This document shows, piece by piece, positions 43,601 through 52,605 of a stretch of DNA of 64,000 bases. This DNA comes from Pseudosulfitobacter koreensis (GTDB lineage Bacteria; Pseudomonadota; Alphaproteobacteria; Rhodobacterales; Rhodobacteraceae). The stretch is from the NCBI RefSeq assembly GCF_024733015.1, contig NZ_JANKJG010000001.1:310001-374000 (forward strand), in the 5' to 3' direction. The notes below the pieces were generated by a model. That model was not told where the DNA came from and did no database searches. It worked only from the letters and a program-made list of their open reading frames with translations. Within the stretch, counting starts at the first letter, position 1; every line of letters starts with the position of its first letter. The position numbers and the translations under genes were made by a program.

Positions 43601-44037
43601 CCGCCCTTGTGTCGGGCAGTCGCCCACGCAGCTATCAACTTCGACCTGATTGGTCCATGTCGGGCCAGAGACAGTCTCCCGATTTGTCTCAGGCGCGGCG
43701 GAACCTTCTTCTTGATCTTTGCCAAAGTCGCCTCCGGTATGTTTGGTTGCTTACCGGTAAGCAACCAAACATACCGGAGGCATACTTTTTGCTTTCTCAT
43801 TACTCTCGCCCAGGTGTTGTAAAGTCGACCCAAAGCGCTCTGACCGCAGGGCTCTTGATATCTTTCGCAGTACTTAATGCGGGCCATGGAGCGTCACGCG
43901 GGAGCGCACGCCGCCATGAACACCAAAGCGCACTTTGTTCTCAGCTGGCATCATTGCAACACGTGCCTCTGCGCCAGCAATTCCACCCAGTCTAACATTC
44001 GGCTGACCGTCCGCAAGCTAGGGGTGCGACCGGCAGC
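43601..44037. repeat. 437-bp dispersed repeat with long palindrome, copy 1
   Basis: Matches 57881-58317 base for base without gaps (constant offset 14280); I count about 28 differences. The right-hand 87 bp correspond to the 3' end of the AAA ATPase gene present in full only at copy 2. The block contains a long palindrome listed separately. Confidence 0.9.
43730..43781. repeat. 52-bp perfect palindrome
   Basis: The arm CCTCCGGTATGTTTGGTTGC, continuing TTACC, is followed directly by its exact reverse complement, with one further G-C pair outside. No loop: it is a perfect inverted repeat that could extrude as a cruciform or act as a hairpin in RNA. The copy at 58013-58058 is shortened by a mismatch. 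Confidence 0.92.
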
Positions 44038-44111
44038 AGAGCGGGACAAAACCGGCATTCGCAGTGAGCAAATGAACATCGGCGTTCGACGGGCCTTTGG
44101 ATACATAGGTT

Positions 44112-45062
44112 TCAATTGCTATCTGGATCTTGGCGCAGCGCACGGGCAAGGCGGCGAATACGAATGGCGCGGTTGAGTTCGCCACCGAAGATTAGGACCA
44201 GAGCGGCCAAGTACAGAAAGTAAAGCGCCGCCACGATTCCCGCGAGCCCGCCGTAGTAGGTCGCATACGTGGCAAAATTGGCGAGGTAGAACGAGAATGC
44301 CGCCGTCAGAGATGTCCACGTCGCAACCGTTAATAGTACCCCGGGGTATATCGACGAGAAGCGTGTGCGCCGGGCGGGAAGAAAGACATGCGCCAGAAAA
44401 AGCGAAAGAGCCAAAATGATCGCGGCGGCCGGATAGCGCACGAGGCCTATGGTCACCGAGGCCGGATCGAAGCCGGGAAAAAGTATGTGCAGCCAAGACC
44501 CTGCACGGGGTGCCAGAACGACAAGATATCCAACCAGCACAAGCACGAGGCTGCCGATAACGACCATCAGGATCATCACCGGATAGAGGACGTACCATGA
44601 ACGGGTCTCGCGCACCCCGTAGGCCCGATTGAGACCGACGCGTACTCCGTCCACGCCGCCCAGTGCGAACCAGATCGTCAGCAGGATACCGGTGGACAGC
44701 ACGCCACCGCGCTGAACCGTCATCACCTGCCGCACCTCCGACACGATGGGTTCGATAAGCGTTGCCGGAACGATGGCGATCAGGAACGAGACGAGATCGT
44801 CAGCCATGCTCTGGCTACCGACGAAGGCAGTCATCGAAGAGGTGAAGATGAGAAAGGGAAAGACCGCGAGAATGACGCGGAACGCGACGTTGCCCGCCAA
44901 TCCGAAAGCGTCGTCGCTCCACAGGCGCAACGCGGCCTCGCGCGTGACACCCCACGCGCCGCGCCAGCCGTTTCCGCGCAGCAGCCACTCGGGATTGTCG
45001 GTGACTATTCCATGGGTGATGACGGCATCGCGCCCCGCTTCGGTTAGCTGACGTTTTTCCAT
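44112..45062 (-). CDS. YihY/BrkB family integral membrane protein
   Basis: A 316-residue membrane protein of the YihY/BrkB family (once misnamed ribonuclease BN). It has six or so helices; family landmarks are FGLAGNVAFRVILAVFPFLIF after an amphipathic N-terminus, the mid-region RRTRFSSIYPGVLLTVATW, and NFATYATYYGGLAGIVAALYF near the C-terminus. The function of the family is not settled. It stands alone between non-coding stretches. Start ATG at 45062 gives a normal-length N-terminus. Confidence 0.9.
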   Translation of the reverse strand: MEKRQLTEAGRDAVITHGIVTDNPEWLLRGNGWRGAWGVTREAALRLWSDDAFGLAGNVAFRVILAVFPFLIFTSSMTAFVGSQSMADDLVSFLIAIVPATLIEPIVSEVRQVMTVQRGGVLSTGILLTIWFALGGVDGVRVGLNRAYGVRETRSWYVLYPVMILMVVIGSLVLVLVGYLVVLAPRAGSWLHILFPGFDPASVTIGLVRYPAAAIILALSLFLAHVFLPARRTRFSSIYPGVLLTVATWTSLTAAFSFYLANFATYATYYGGLAGIVAALYFLYLAALVLIFGGELNRAIRIRRLARALRQDPDSN

Positions 45063-45361
45063 GCGGCGTCTCGCTTCGTTATGGGGTATCTATAAGGCGG
45101 CGCGATTGAAAACAGTACTACGTGATCTCATCAGCCACACTGCTGGCGCGAACTTCAGCTCCGGCTCGTTCAAAGGAAGAATGGGCTCACAGCGGCCTTG
45201 CGGCGGCGCCGCACGAGATCTTGGCCGTGTAGGCCCTTGCGTGGTCAACCGGATGGCTGGTGCCAGCCCTTTGCGGACGGCTTTGTTTCGGTTCGCCTCC
45301 GGTGGTGCGAATGTACAAGCAAGATCAAATTCGGCCTCGCATCCTCCCCTTCACCCCCAAA

Positions 45362-46345
45362 TCAAAGAACGGCCCGCGCAATGCGGATCAACTGCAAGGT
45401 CTCGAATGCGCTGTCCTCCAGCGTTACCAACTCGCCGTTTACCACGGCATAGTTGTATCCCGGCTCAAGCTCCGGCAACCTGTAGGTCTGGCGCAATTCG
45501 CTCTGCGTCAGCGCCGCTGTCGGGGCGACACGCAGTCCCGCAGGCAGGTTTCCAACCCGCGCCAGATCATTGATCTGCAAAAGCGACGTATAGTCCTGGT
45601 CGTTCAGCAAGACCGGCTGGCCGTCGATCAAGGCATACCGACTGCCCGATGGCGCAGGCTGCAGCCCATAGAGCGCTGCTATCTGGTCCGAGCTCAGCAG
45701 CAGACTGTTGTCGTCAAGGGCCACGTTCCCGTCCAGATACTGGTCGCGCTGTTCAAGATACAGAGCTTCGAGCCGGTCGTCGTCGTAGGCGACCCATTGC
45801 TCGTAGGTCACACCTCTCTTGGCAAGTCCGGGGGGAACACAGGGTGGGTCCTTCTTCGCCAGGCCCGGAGGGCAGTTGCGATATGTCAGCAGTTGTGCGT
45901 CCGGCACGTGCGCAAAACTGACCTGCGATCCCAAAAGCACAAGAGGCAAGGCGCTCAACAGCACGCGCATGTCGCGACCGTCGGGCGCGCGCAACTGAAG
46001 GATCTCGTTCGAAATCCGCACCCGATCCACGTTCGACCACCTGGCCTGCTTCGGTCGATTGACGTCGACCTTGGTCTGCTTGTTGTCTGACTTGTGGGCT
46101 TTCTGGCCGTTGTTGTCCTGACCGACCTTTTCGGGTTTGCCCTTGCCCGCCTTCTGCGGCTTGTTCTTGTTGACCTGTTTCTGACCCTTGTCCTTGTCAT
46201 TCTTGATCTGAACGATTTGCGCGCCCTCGAAGGCCTGCACGCTCATACCAGAAAGTGCAGAAGCCGGAACCGAAACGCTTGCCGAAAAAACAGGGTTGGT
46301 CGCGCAGGCAAGGATGGTTGCAACCGCAATTTGGGTGTATTTCAT
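45362..46345 (-). CDS. Secreted RcnB-like protein with Lys/Gln-rich linker
   Basis: A 327-residue exported protein. The signal peptide (MKYTQIAVATILACATNPVFSA) is followed by a highly basic Lys/Gln/Asn linker (about residues 50-95), then LSALPLVLLGSQVSFAHVP, which looks like a second signal sequence, then CPPGLAKKDPPCVPPGLAKRG and C-terminal repeats of the type YALIDGQPVLLND and YAVVNGELVTLED. The CPPGLAKK...GV and YxxxxG-x-L/V-V parts are common in Rhodobacteraceae envelope proteins related to RcnB. The internal second signal-like sequence suggests a fusion of two exported proteins. Role unknown, likely periplasmic metal or envelope homeostasis. Confidence 0.7.
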   Translation of the reverse strand: MKYTQIAVATILACATNPVFSASVSVPASALSGMSVQAFEGAQIVQIKNDKDKGQKQVNKNKPQKAGKGKPEKVGQDNNGQKAHKSDNKQTKVDVNRPKQARWSNVDRVRISNEILQLRAPDGRDMRVLLSALPLVLLGSQVSFAHVPDAQLLTYRNCPPGLAKKDPPCVPPGLAKRGVTYEQWVAYDDDRLEALYLEQRDQYLDGNVALDDNSLLLSSDQIAALYGLQPAPSGSRYALIDGQPVLLNDQDYTSLLQINDLARVGNLPAGLRVAPTAALTQSELRQTYRLPELEPGYNYAVVNGELVTLEDSAFETLQLIRIARAVL

Positions 46346-46759
46346 TATTTGACCTTCATATTAGTGTGACGGATCAGGCGGCTTGAGACGATCTTCAAAT
46401 CGCAGGCATGTCATCCTGAACACCGCCGATGTCCCGCAACCCTTCTCAACGCGCGGCTGCCGAAAATGGTTCCGCTCCCTCCCCTCAGACCTCGGAACTT
46501 GTTGGAACCAAACTTACCTGAATTTCGGCTTCCACATGGCTAAAAGTTAAATTTTTTCACGCCCAGCGAACGTCTGGGATCCGCCGTTGGTGTCAATCAA
46601 CACTAACGGTCCAGACCTGCCGTTCGCTTCATTGCCGAGCGATGTAGTGCAGTTTCACGAGACCGGCCATTCGCAAGAAAATCGAGGACGGCTGATGGCC
46701 CGGGAACATACAGGATAGCTGCCGTTCGCCGAACATGGCACGAATGGCAGCGTCCGATG
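46346..46759. other. Intergenic region with degenerate spacer repeat
   Basis: No gene seen. From about 46560 to 46750 the sequence has the degenerate spacer style (CAGACCTGCCGTTCGCTTC, GACCGGCCATTCGC, GATAGCTGCCGTTCGCC). The first half may hold the promoter of the minus-strand exported protein. Confidence 0.4.
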
Positions 46760-47381
46760 TCAGCTGGCGTCTTTGAACCCGACGTATTCGCCGCGCACCT
46801 GAACCGTTACCGTGACGTCCGAGTTGTCGCGGTTGCGCCAGAACCAGCCGTGCTCACCGTCGAAAGCGGCGATGATCTCGCCTTCGTCGCCGGTGGAACC
46901 ACGGCCCTTCTCATAAGTCACCGACTGACCACCACCGTGGCCATGCAGGTCGAAGTTTACCCGGCCACCTTCCACCGTCATGACATATTCAGCGCTTTGG
47001 CCCTCTTCCATGACCAGCTTCCATTCGGCACTGTCACCGGGTGCCAGAGTGAAGGTGGTTTTCCCGCCAGACTTCGGCCTCCTGGGCGTGTGCCGCGCCG
47101 ACGAAAAGCCCGAAGATGTCGTTCATCAGGCTCGACTGCTCCTCGGCTTCAAGCTCCATCAGCCTGTCGGCCTCGGCCTCCTCCGCCAGTTGGGTCTTGA
47201 TCTCCCCCATCTCGCTCAGCCCGAGAACGCCGCCGATCCCTGTCGGGTCGATGTTGTATTCGGCGGGAAGTACGACGGTCACAAGGATCGCGCCCGCGCT
47301 GGCCGCTGCAATGGCAGTGGAGCGGATAAGCTGCGCAGAACTTGGCAGCTCATCGAGGCTTGGTTTTTTCGCGTTGAACAT
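46760..47381 (-). pseudogene. Membrane-anchored protein gene broken by a frameshift
   Basis: Two minus-strand frames join to one protein of about 206 residues. The upstream part (from 47381) has a membrane anchor (IRSTAIAAASAGAILVTVVLP) and an acidic helix, ending in the shifted WRENHLHSGTR. Reading the next frame from about 47055 restores TFTLAPGDSAEWKLVMEEGQ and continues to GWFWRNRDNSDVTVTVQVRG at the end. A one-base gain or two-base loss near 47050-47060 explains it. It precedes HupE/UreJ-like in no case I can prove essential, but the pair is adjacent here (gene stop to gene start 16 bp). Either a true pseudogene or a sequencing error. Confidence 0.72.
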
Positions 47382-47397
47382 TTGGATCTCCTATTTC

Positions 47398-48126
47398 TCA
47401 GGTGGCCACGAAATAGCCGGTGATTTGCAGGCCCATGAGGATGAATCCCATGGACATCATGATGACGTTGGCGGTGTAGGCTTGGGCAAAGAAGTTCGGT
47501 GATCTCCGCCAGAAGCCCATGACGATGAGGATCACAGCCAGCGCCATCAACTGACCCAGCTCGACGCCGACGTTGAACGCCAGCAGATTGGCCAAAAGCC
47601 CTTCCGAGGCGATATCGTAGTCAAGGATCTTGGTGGCGAGGCCGGTGCCGTGAAAGAAGCCGAAGATCAGCGTCGCGGCCTTGGTATTCGGTTGAACCCC
47701 GAACCAGCGCTGGTAGGCCCCCAGATTGTCGAGCGCCTTGTAGACGACCGAGAGGCCGATGATCGCGTCGATGATATAGGCGTTGATGCCCCAGCCGAAC
47801 CAGACGCCGAGCAGCATCGTGGTCGAATGCCCAAGGGCGAAGAGGCTGACATAGATCGCAACGTCCTTCATCCGGTAGAGGAAGAAGACGACGCCGAGCA
47901 GGAACAGGATGTGATCGTATCCCGTCACCATGTGTTTGGCCCCGAGATACATGAAGGGAACGATGTTGACGCCCCAGATTTCCTGGATGTAGCCCGCATC
48001 GCCTTCGGTGACGTTGTGGGCAAACACGTGGCCCGCGCTCAGAACGAGCGCCAACAGCGTGATGAAGGACAGGATCGCGATCCGGCGCATGCCGGGATCG
48101 GTCCAGCCACGATGGACTGTGTTCAT
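47398..48126 (-). CDS. HupE/UreJ family membrane protein
   Basis: A 242-residue membrane protein of the HupE/UreJ group, with a signal-like first helix ending VFAHNV, then KHMVTGYDHILFLLGVVFF with the His/Asp motif of the family, LFALGHSTTMLLG, and FGFFHGTGLATKIL with further His residues in helices. HupE/UreJ proteins are linked to nickel supply for hydrogenase and urease; the variant with an N-terminal HNVTEGDAGY extension occurs in metal loci. It lies beside the InrS-like sensor and NrsD-like exporter, supporting nickel or cobalt. A shorter start at 48090 is possible. Confidence 0.82.
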   Translation of the reverse strand: MNTVHRGWTDPGMRRIAILSFITLLALVLSAGHVFAHNVTEGDAGYIQEIWGVNIVPFMYLGAKHMVTGYDHILFLLGVVFFLYRMKDVAIYVSLFALGHSTTMLLGVWFGWGINAYIIDAIIGLSVVYKALDNLGAYQRWFGVQPNTKAATLIFGFFHGTGLATKILDYDIASEGLLANLLAFNVGVELGQLMALAVILIVMGFWRRSPNFFAQAYTANVIMMSMGFILMGLQITGYFVAT

Positions 48127-48188
48127 GGTCTGAACTCCGCAGATTATGTGGGATGATCGAAGGGAACGCGCCGATGGCGCGCGATCGA

Positions 48189-48545
48189 TCAGACGCGCGG
48201 AGGTCGTTCGATCTGATAGATCCGCAATATGTTCGACGTGGCCGCGCTCAACCGCCATGCAGCCCTGTAGATTTCCATCGCGTGTGGCACCAGATCACGG
48301 CCCGGCACGACCGCCTGACTGTGGTCGTGATCTATGCTGTCGTGGCTGTGTCCATGCGTGGCCCAGAGAATATCTTCCTCCAGACCGTGCGAATGGCCAT
48401 GCTCTGCGATCATGTCGGCGTGCTCTTGCAGCACGTCGAGGATCGCGGGCGTATGCGAGGTTGAAGGCATCACAGACCAGACAACAACGGCCGCGCAGAG
48501 AAGCGTCGCGAAAGCGGCCTTTCCGAATGACCGTAAGATTGCCAT
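48189..48545 (-). CDS. Small His-rich exported protein
   Basis: A 118-residue protein: N-terminal hydrophobic segment (AAFATLLCAAVVVWSVM), then a stretch rich in His/Asp (HADMIAEHGHSHGLEED and THGHSHDSIDHDHS) able to bind several divalent ions, then a basic C-terminus. It is divergent from the InrS-like regulator, and the shared spacer holds the C6G7 operator, so it is probably induced with the exporter. It probably buffers metal in the periplasm. The start at 48545 fits the signal anchor; a longer form from 48593 is possible. No family name known to me. Confidence 0.65.
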   Translation of the reverse strand: MAILRSFGKAAFATLLCAAVVVWSVMPSTSHTPAILDVLQEHADMIAEHGHSHGLEEDILWATHGHSHDSIDHDHSQAVVPGRDLVPHAMEIYRAAWRLSAATSNILRIYQIERPPRV

Positions 48546-48599
48546 CAGTTTCAACTGCCTGTCCGTCTTCCATGTTGTGCGTCGCGGCGCCATCTTGTC

Positions 48600-48620
48600 T
48601 AATCCCCCCGGGGGGGATAA
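48600..48620. promoter_or_regulatory. CsoR/RcnR/InrS-type operator
   Basis: TAAT-C6-G7-ATAA: an uninterrupted C/G tract with AT-rich flanks arranged as a dyad, the type of site bound by the DUF156 repressors (RcnR, CsoR, InrS), which recognise G/C tracts. It lies 10 bp before the regulator gene and between it and the divergent His-rich gene. Confidence 0.75.
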
Positions 48621-48629
48621 GCCTTTCAT

Positions 48630-48890
48630 ATGACAAATCCCCATCTCCATGCAAGTCATCCCGCCCTTGTTGCCCGGCTGAAACGCGCTGACGGCCACCT
48701 GCGCGCCGTGATCGCGATGATCGAGGCAGGCAAGCCCTGCCTTGAGATCGCCCAGCAGATGCAGGCGGTCGAGAAAGCGGTTAGGAACGCCAAGCGGGCT
48801 CTGATCCACGACCATATGGACCATTGCCTGGACGTCGAAGGCTCTGAGATGGATCGTGCCGAGTTGCGGACGATTGCACGCTATCTCTGA
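48630..48890 (+). CDS. DUF156 metal-sensing repressor, InrS/CsoR type
   Basis: An 86-residue all-helical repressor of the CsoR/RcnR/InrS family (RLKRADGHLRAVIAMIEAGKPC in helices 1-2; QAVEKAVRNAKRALIHDHMDHC in helix 3). The W-X-Y-Z ligand positions read His5, Cys37, His62, Cys66. That H-C-H-C set, with the same spacings, is what is known for the nickel sensor InrS; copper sensor CsoR has C-H-C without the His, RcnR has H-C-H-H. It should release its operator on nickel binding. It lies 8 bp upstream of the MFS exporter gene, hence one operon. Confidence 0.85.
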   Translation: MTNPHLHASHPALVARLKRADGHLRAVIAMIEAGKPCLEIAQQMQAVEKAVRNAKRALIHDHMDHCLDVEGSEMDRAELRTIARYL

Positions 48891-48898
48891 GGCCCGCC

Positions 48899-50218
48899 AT
48901 GCTCGATATCCTCTCCGACCGCATCTACCGCCATCTGTTTCTGGCGCAGGTTGTGGCACTTCTGGGAACCGGACTCGCGACGGTCGCGCTTGGTCTGCTT
49001 GCCTTCGACCTTGCGGGCGACGACGCGTCGCTGGTCCTCGGCACGGTCTTCACGATCAAGATGGTGGCCTATGTGGGCATTGCGCCCATTGCCGGGGCCT
49101 TCGCCGACCGGGTGCCGCGCCGCGCGTTTCTCGTCACGCTCGATCTGGTGCGCGCCGGTGTGGCGCTGGCGCTGCCGTTCGTCACCGAGGTCTGGCAGGT
49201 CTATGTGCTGATCTTCCTGCTGCAATCAGCCTCTGCCGCCTTCACGCCGACATTCCAGGCCACGGTCCCGGACGTGCTGCCCGACGAGGCGCGCTATACC
49301 CGCGCGCTGTCGTTGTCGCGGCTGGCCTACGATCTGGAAAACATCGCCAGCCCGACGCTTGCCGCACTTTTGTTGGCGGTGATGTCCTACAACGCGCTTT
49401 TCCTCGGAACGGTCGTTGGTTTTGTCGGCTCAGCCCTTCTGGTTGTTTCGGTGCTGCTGCCCAGCCCCAAGCCGTCCGAGCCGCGCGGCATTTATGATCG
49501 GACGACACGCGGCATCCGCATCTACCTTGCCACGCCCCGCCTGCGCGGGCTTCTGGCGCTGAACCTGGCGGCAGCGGCGGCCGGGGCGATGGTCCTGGTC
49601 AACACGGTCGTTGTGGTGCGCGGCACGCTTGGCCTGTCGGAAAGCGCGCTGGCCTGGACGATCTTCGCCTTTGGCGCGGGCTCCATGACGGCTGCGTTGG
49701 TTCTCCCACGCGTTCTGGACAGGCTTCCCGACCGGCCGGTGATGCTGGGCGGTGCCGCGCTGATGGTGCTCACTCTGTTCGGGCTGGCGTTGACGATCCT
49801 TGCAACTGGCCTGGGTTGGTCCATCCTTCTGGGGTCGTGGGTGCTGGTGGGGCTGGGGTATTCCGCTGTCCTTACCCCTTCCGGTCGTTTGCTGCGCCGG
49901 TCGGCCCATCCCACAGACCGCCCCGCGCTTTTCGCCGCGCAATTCGCGCTGTCGCATGCTTGCTGGCTGGTGACCTATCCGCTGTCGGGGTGGCTGCTGA
50001 CAGCCTACGGCGTCGTTCCCGCGCTGATCAGCCTCGCACTGCTTGCAGCCTTCGGAGTGCTTGCCGCCCTGAAACTCTGGCCACCCGGTGATCCTGTAGA
50101 GCTTGAACATACACACGACAACCTGCCGCTCGACCACCCCCATCTGAAAGGGCATCGCAGGCACAGCCATGCGCTGGTCATCGATGAACGCCACCCTCGC
50201 TGGGCCGCGCATTTCTAA
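48899..50218 (+). CDS. MFS metal exporter with His-rich tail (NrsD-like)
   Basis: A 439-residue major facilitator protein with 12 predicted helices and an intact MFS loop motif (GAFADRVPRRAFL, about residues 67-79). After the last helix comes a cytoplasmic tail rich in His (LEHTHDNLPLDHPHLKGHRR, then HSHALVIDERHPRW). NrsD/NreB-type nickel exporters share this plan, and the upstream sensor has the InrS ligand set. It therefore most likely pumps Ni2+ (perhaps Co2+) out of the cytosol. Translational spacing from the repressor is 8 bp. Confidence 0.82.
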   Translation: MLDILSDRIYRHLFLAQVVALLGTGLATVALGLLAFDLAGDDASLVLGTVFTIKMVAYVGIAPIAGAFADRVPRRAFLVTLDLVRAGVALALPFVTEVWQVYVLIFLLQSASAAFTPTFQATVPDVLPDEARYTRALSLSRLAYDLENIASPTLAALLLAVMSYNALFLGTVVGFVGSALLVVSVLLPSPKPSEPRGIYDRTTRGIRIYLATPRLRGLLALNLAAAAAGAMVLVNTVVVVRGTLGLSESALAWTIFAFGAGSMTAALVLPRVLDRLPDRPVMLGGAALMVLTLFGLALTILATGLGWSILLGSWVLVGLGYSAVLTPSGRLLRRSAHPTDRPALFAAQFALSHACWLVTYPLSGWLLTAYGVVPALISLALLAAFGVLAALKLWPPGDPVELEHTHDNLPLDHPHLKGHRRHSHALVIDERHPRWAAHF

Positions 50219-50457
50219 GCCGTATCCGAGCCCTGGCAATTAACGAGGACTGGGCGCAGGCGGTTCGCTCTCGCCGATGCGGACATTCGTGCTTCGAGCA
50301 GCATCAGTCATAGACGGCTCAAAGCGGACTTGCGGTACAGCAACGACCTCGACACCGGCTTCGCATGTAAGTGCAGCCCAAAAGGCCCACGAGAAAGTTA
50401 CAAACCCTCCAGCGCTGGATGAATTGACACGGGGAAGGCTTCTGCCAATTGTACGCG

Positions 50458-50832
50458 ATGGGTCGGAAAAACGTCATAGCTGAACGGATGAAGGCATTTG
50501 TTTGCCTGATATTCGTCGTCGCCTTGGGCCTGACCACGCCTTCCGCGTCCCATAGCCTTGCCGGGTTTCACAGCCCTGCACATGGCGTCGCGACTTCCAG
50601 CAACGCAGCCTCCCAGCATCAACATCTCGGTGACCATGCAAATCATCACGCTGGCGAAGATGACGTGTCAGTCGGTCAATGCTGCAGCGGTATTTGCGTC
50701 TCGCTCGCCCTGTGCGAGGTGGGTGTCTTCAGCGCGACCGCCTTTGCAGACCCTGCCTACGAAACATTGCAAAGCGCGCGCTACGCAATCGAGCCAAGGG
50801 CGTTTCTACGCCCGCCCAGACACCTGATCTGA
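50458..50832 (+). CDS. Small secreted Cys/His-containing protein
   Basis: About 124 residues. A signal peptide (MKAFVCLIFVVALGLTTPSA from the inner Met) leads to a His-rich part (SQHQHLGDHANHHAGEDD), then GQCCSGICVSLALCE and a short tail. Cys and His suggest metal binding in the periplasm. It precedes the copper efflux genes on the same strand by 77 bp. Starts at TTG 50449, ATG 50458 and ATG 50488 are possible; GGGGAAGG upstream favours the longer forms. No family name known to me. Confidence 0.55.
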   Translation: MGRKNVIAERMKAFVCLIFVVALGLTTPSASHSLAGFHSPAHGVATSSNAASQHQHLGDHANHHAGEDDVSVGQCCSGICVSLALCEVGVFSATAFADPAYETLQSARYAIEPRAFLRPPRHLI

Positions 50833-50909
50833 ACGCGCCCCCGGTGTGGGGTCCCCGCCTGCTCGTGCATTCGAGCGGGTCAAAACAGCTTTCAATCAGG
50901 CAGACCATC

Positions 50910-51131
50910 ATGAAAATACACCTATTGGCGGGGGCTGTGGCCCTTGTCCTGGGCGCGTGTTCCAGCGCCCCCACTCCGTTGCCGGATGTCGCCGCACTTA
51001 CCGCGCCGACCGACCGCAACATCATCTCGCCGGTGCGCCACACCGATCCTCTGGCAGGGTATACGCAGCGCGCACCCACTGGCCCGCGCGACTGGCGCGC
51101 TGTCAACCAAGAACAGTCGGAGGGCAATTGA
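50910..51131 (+). CDS. Small lipoprotein of the copper efflux operon
   Basis: A 73-residue precursor with a lipoprotein signal (MKIHLLAGAVALVLGACSSA, lipobox LGAC) and a short polar mature chain with no Cys or His cluster. Its stop overlaps the start of the TolC-like gene by one base, so translation is coupled. Small lipoproteins of this kind precede TolC-like genes in several Rhodobacteraceae copper loci; its job is unknown. Confidence 0.7.
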   Translation: MKIHLLAGAVALVLGACSSAPTPLPDVAALTAPTDRNIISPVRHTDPLAGYTQRAPTGPRDWRAVNQEQSEGN

Positions 51132-52594
51132 TGTACGCGGTCAAATTCCCCCTGCTCCTCGGGAGCACGCTTATCCTGGGCGCCTGCGCGACCGCGGTGC
51201 CCGACATCTACACCGGTGCAGACACAGGCTTTGCCGTCGTTGCCAGCCAAACCTCCACCGCCATCGGCAAACGCGCCATCTTTGCGCAAACCCAGGCCCA
51301 GAATTCCGCAGTGCAGGCCGAGGTCAAACAAATGGTCTATCGCAAGACCATCTCGGCCGAGACAGCCGTGCAGGTGGCTCTGTTGAACAATCGCGGCTTG
51401 CAGGCGTCCTATGCCAATGTCGGACTTTCGGCGGCTGAGGCCTGGCAACAGTCGATCCCAGAGAACCCGGTTGTCTCTCTGGGCATTCTGGGCATCGGCG
51501 CCGCCGAACTGGGGGCCTACCGCGCCATCGAGGGGATGATCGCGACCAATATCCTCGATGCCAAAACCCGCAAGCAACGTGTGGCGCTCGCCGATGTCAA
51601 CTTTCGCGCCGCACAACTGGTGGCCGTCAACGACACGCTGACGCTGGCCAACCAGACGCGGCAGGCATGGATCGAAGCCGTGGCCGCATTCGAAGCCGTC
51701 AGCTTCCTGACCCGTGCCAGAGACACCTCTGACGCCGGATCGGAACTGGCGCAAAAGCTGGGAGAGACGGGTGCCCTGAACCGGGCGGGACAAGCGCGCG
51801 AACAGGCATTCAATGCAGAGCTTGCAGGCCAGGTGGCGCAGGCACGTTTGAGTGCTGCCCGTGCCAAAGAGCGGCTGACACGGTTGATGGGGCTATGGGG
51901 GACGGACGTGGATTACTTCGTGCCCGACGCGTTGCCGCCTCTTCCCCGCTCTGTGGGTCAGGTGGCGAACGTCGAAGGCAAGGCATTGCGCAACCGTCTC
52001 GATCTGCGGGTCGCCAAACTGGGGCTTGAAGCGCAAGCCGCAGCTTACGGCCTGACGGATCAAACCCGACTGGTCACCGATCTCGAGCTTATCGCTGGTT
52101 TCGAGACCGAGCGCGAAGCGGAGGGCAGTGACGTAGAGACCAGCACCACCCCGCAGCTTGAGCTTGAATTTGCCATACCGATCTATGACAGCGGCCAGGC
52201 GCGGATGCGCAAAGCCGAACTGGCCTATTTGCAGGCGGCGAACGTTCTGGCCGAGAAAGCCGTGAACGTCCGCTCGGAGGCGCGTGGCGCCGAGGTCGCC
52301 TATCACGCGTCCTACAAGATCGCGCGTCATTACCGCGACGTGCTGGTGCCGCTGCGCAAGACCGTCGAGGAGGAAGGCCTGCTGTCCTACAACGGCATGA
52401 TCACCAGCACCTTCGAATTGCTGACCGATGCGCGCGAGAAATTGGGCGCTGAATTGCAGGCGGCCAATGCGAAACGCGATTTCTACGTGGCGCAGGCCGA
52501 TCTGACGGCTGCGATCTATGGCGGTGGCGCAGGCAGCAGTGGCGGTGCCGCAGGCATTGCCACGCTGGCCGCCGGCGACGGAGCAGGACATTGA
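51131..52594 (+). CDS. TolC-family outer membrane channel (copper efflux type)
   Basis: A 487-residue TolC-family protein. Lipobox LGAC after a signal sequence, then two similar helical halves: TISAETAVQVALLNNRGLQASYANVGLSAAE in the first and RNRLDLRVAKLGLEAQAAAYGL in the second, each followed by beta segments. This is the outer-membrane exit duct of RND or other export systems; the CusC/CopB-like setting is clear from the multicopper oxidase that follows 11 bp later. No inner-membrane pump is in this operon, so it must pair with another pump or serve periplasmic efflux. The C-terminus is Gly/Ala-rich. Confidence 0.85.
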   Translation: MYAVKFPLLLGSTLILGACATAVPDIYTGADTGFAVVASQTSTAIGKRAIFAQTQAQNSAVQAEVKQMVYRKTISAETAVQVALLNNRGLQASYANVGLSAAEAWQQSIPENPVVSLGILGIGAAELGAYRAIEGMIATNILDAKTRKQRVALADVNFRAAQLVAVNDTLTLANQTRQAWIEAVAAFEAVSFLTRARDTSDAGSELAQKLGETGALNRAGQAREQAFNAELAGQVAQARLSAARAKERLTRLMGLWGTDVDYFVPDALPPLPRSVGQVANVEGKALRNRLDLRVAKLGLEAQAAAYGLTDQTRLVTDLELIAGFETEREAEGSDVETSTTPQLELEFAIPIYDSGQARMRKAELAYLQAANVLAEKAVNVRSEARGAEVAYHASYKIARHYRDVLVPLRKTVEEEGLLSYNGMITSTFELLTDAREKLGAELQAANAKRDFYVAQADLTAAIYGGGAGSSGGAAGIATLAAGDGAGH

Positions 52595-52605
52595 AAGGAA
52601 ACAAC

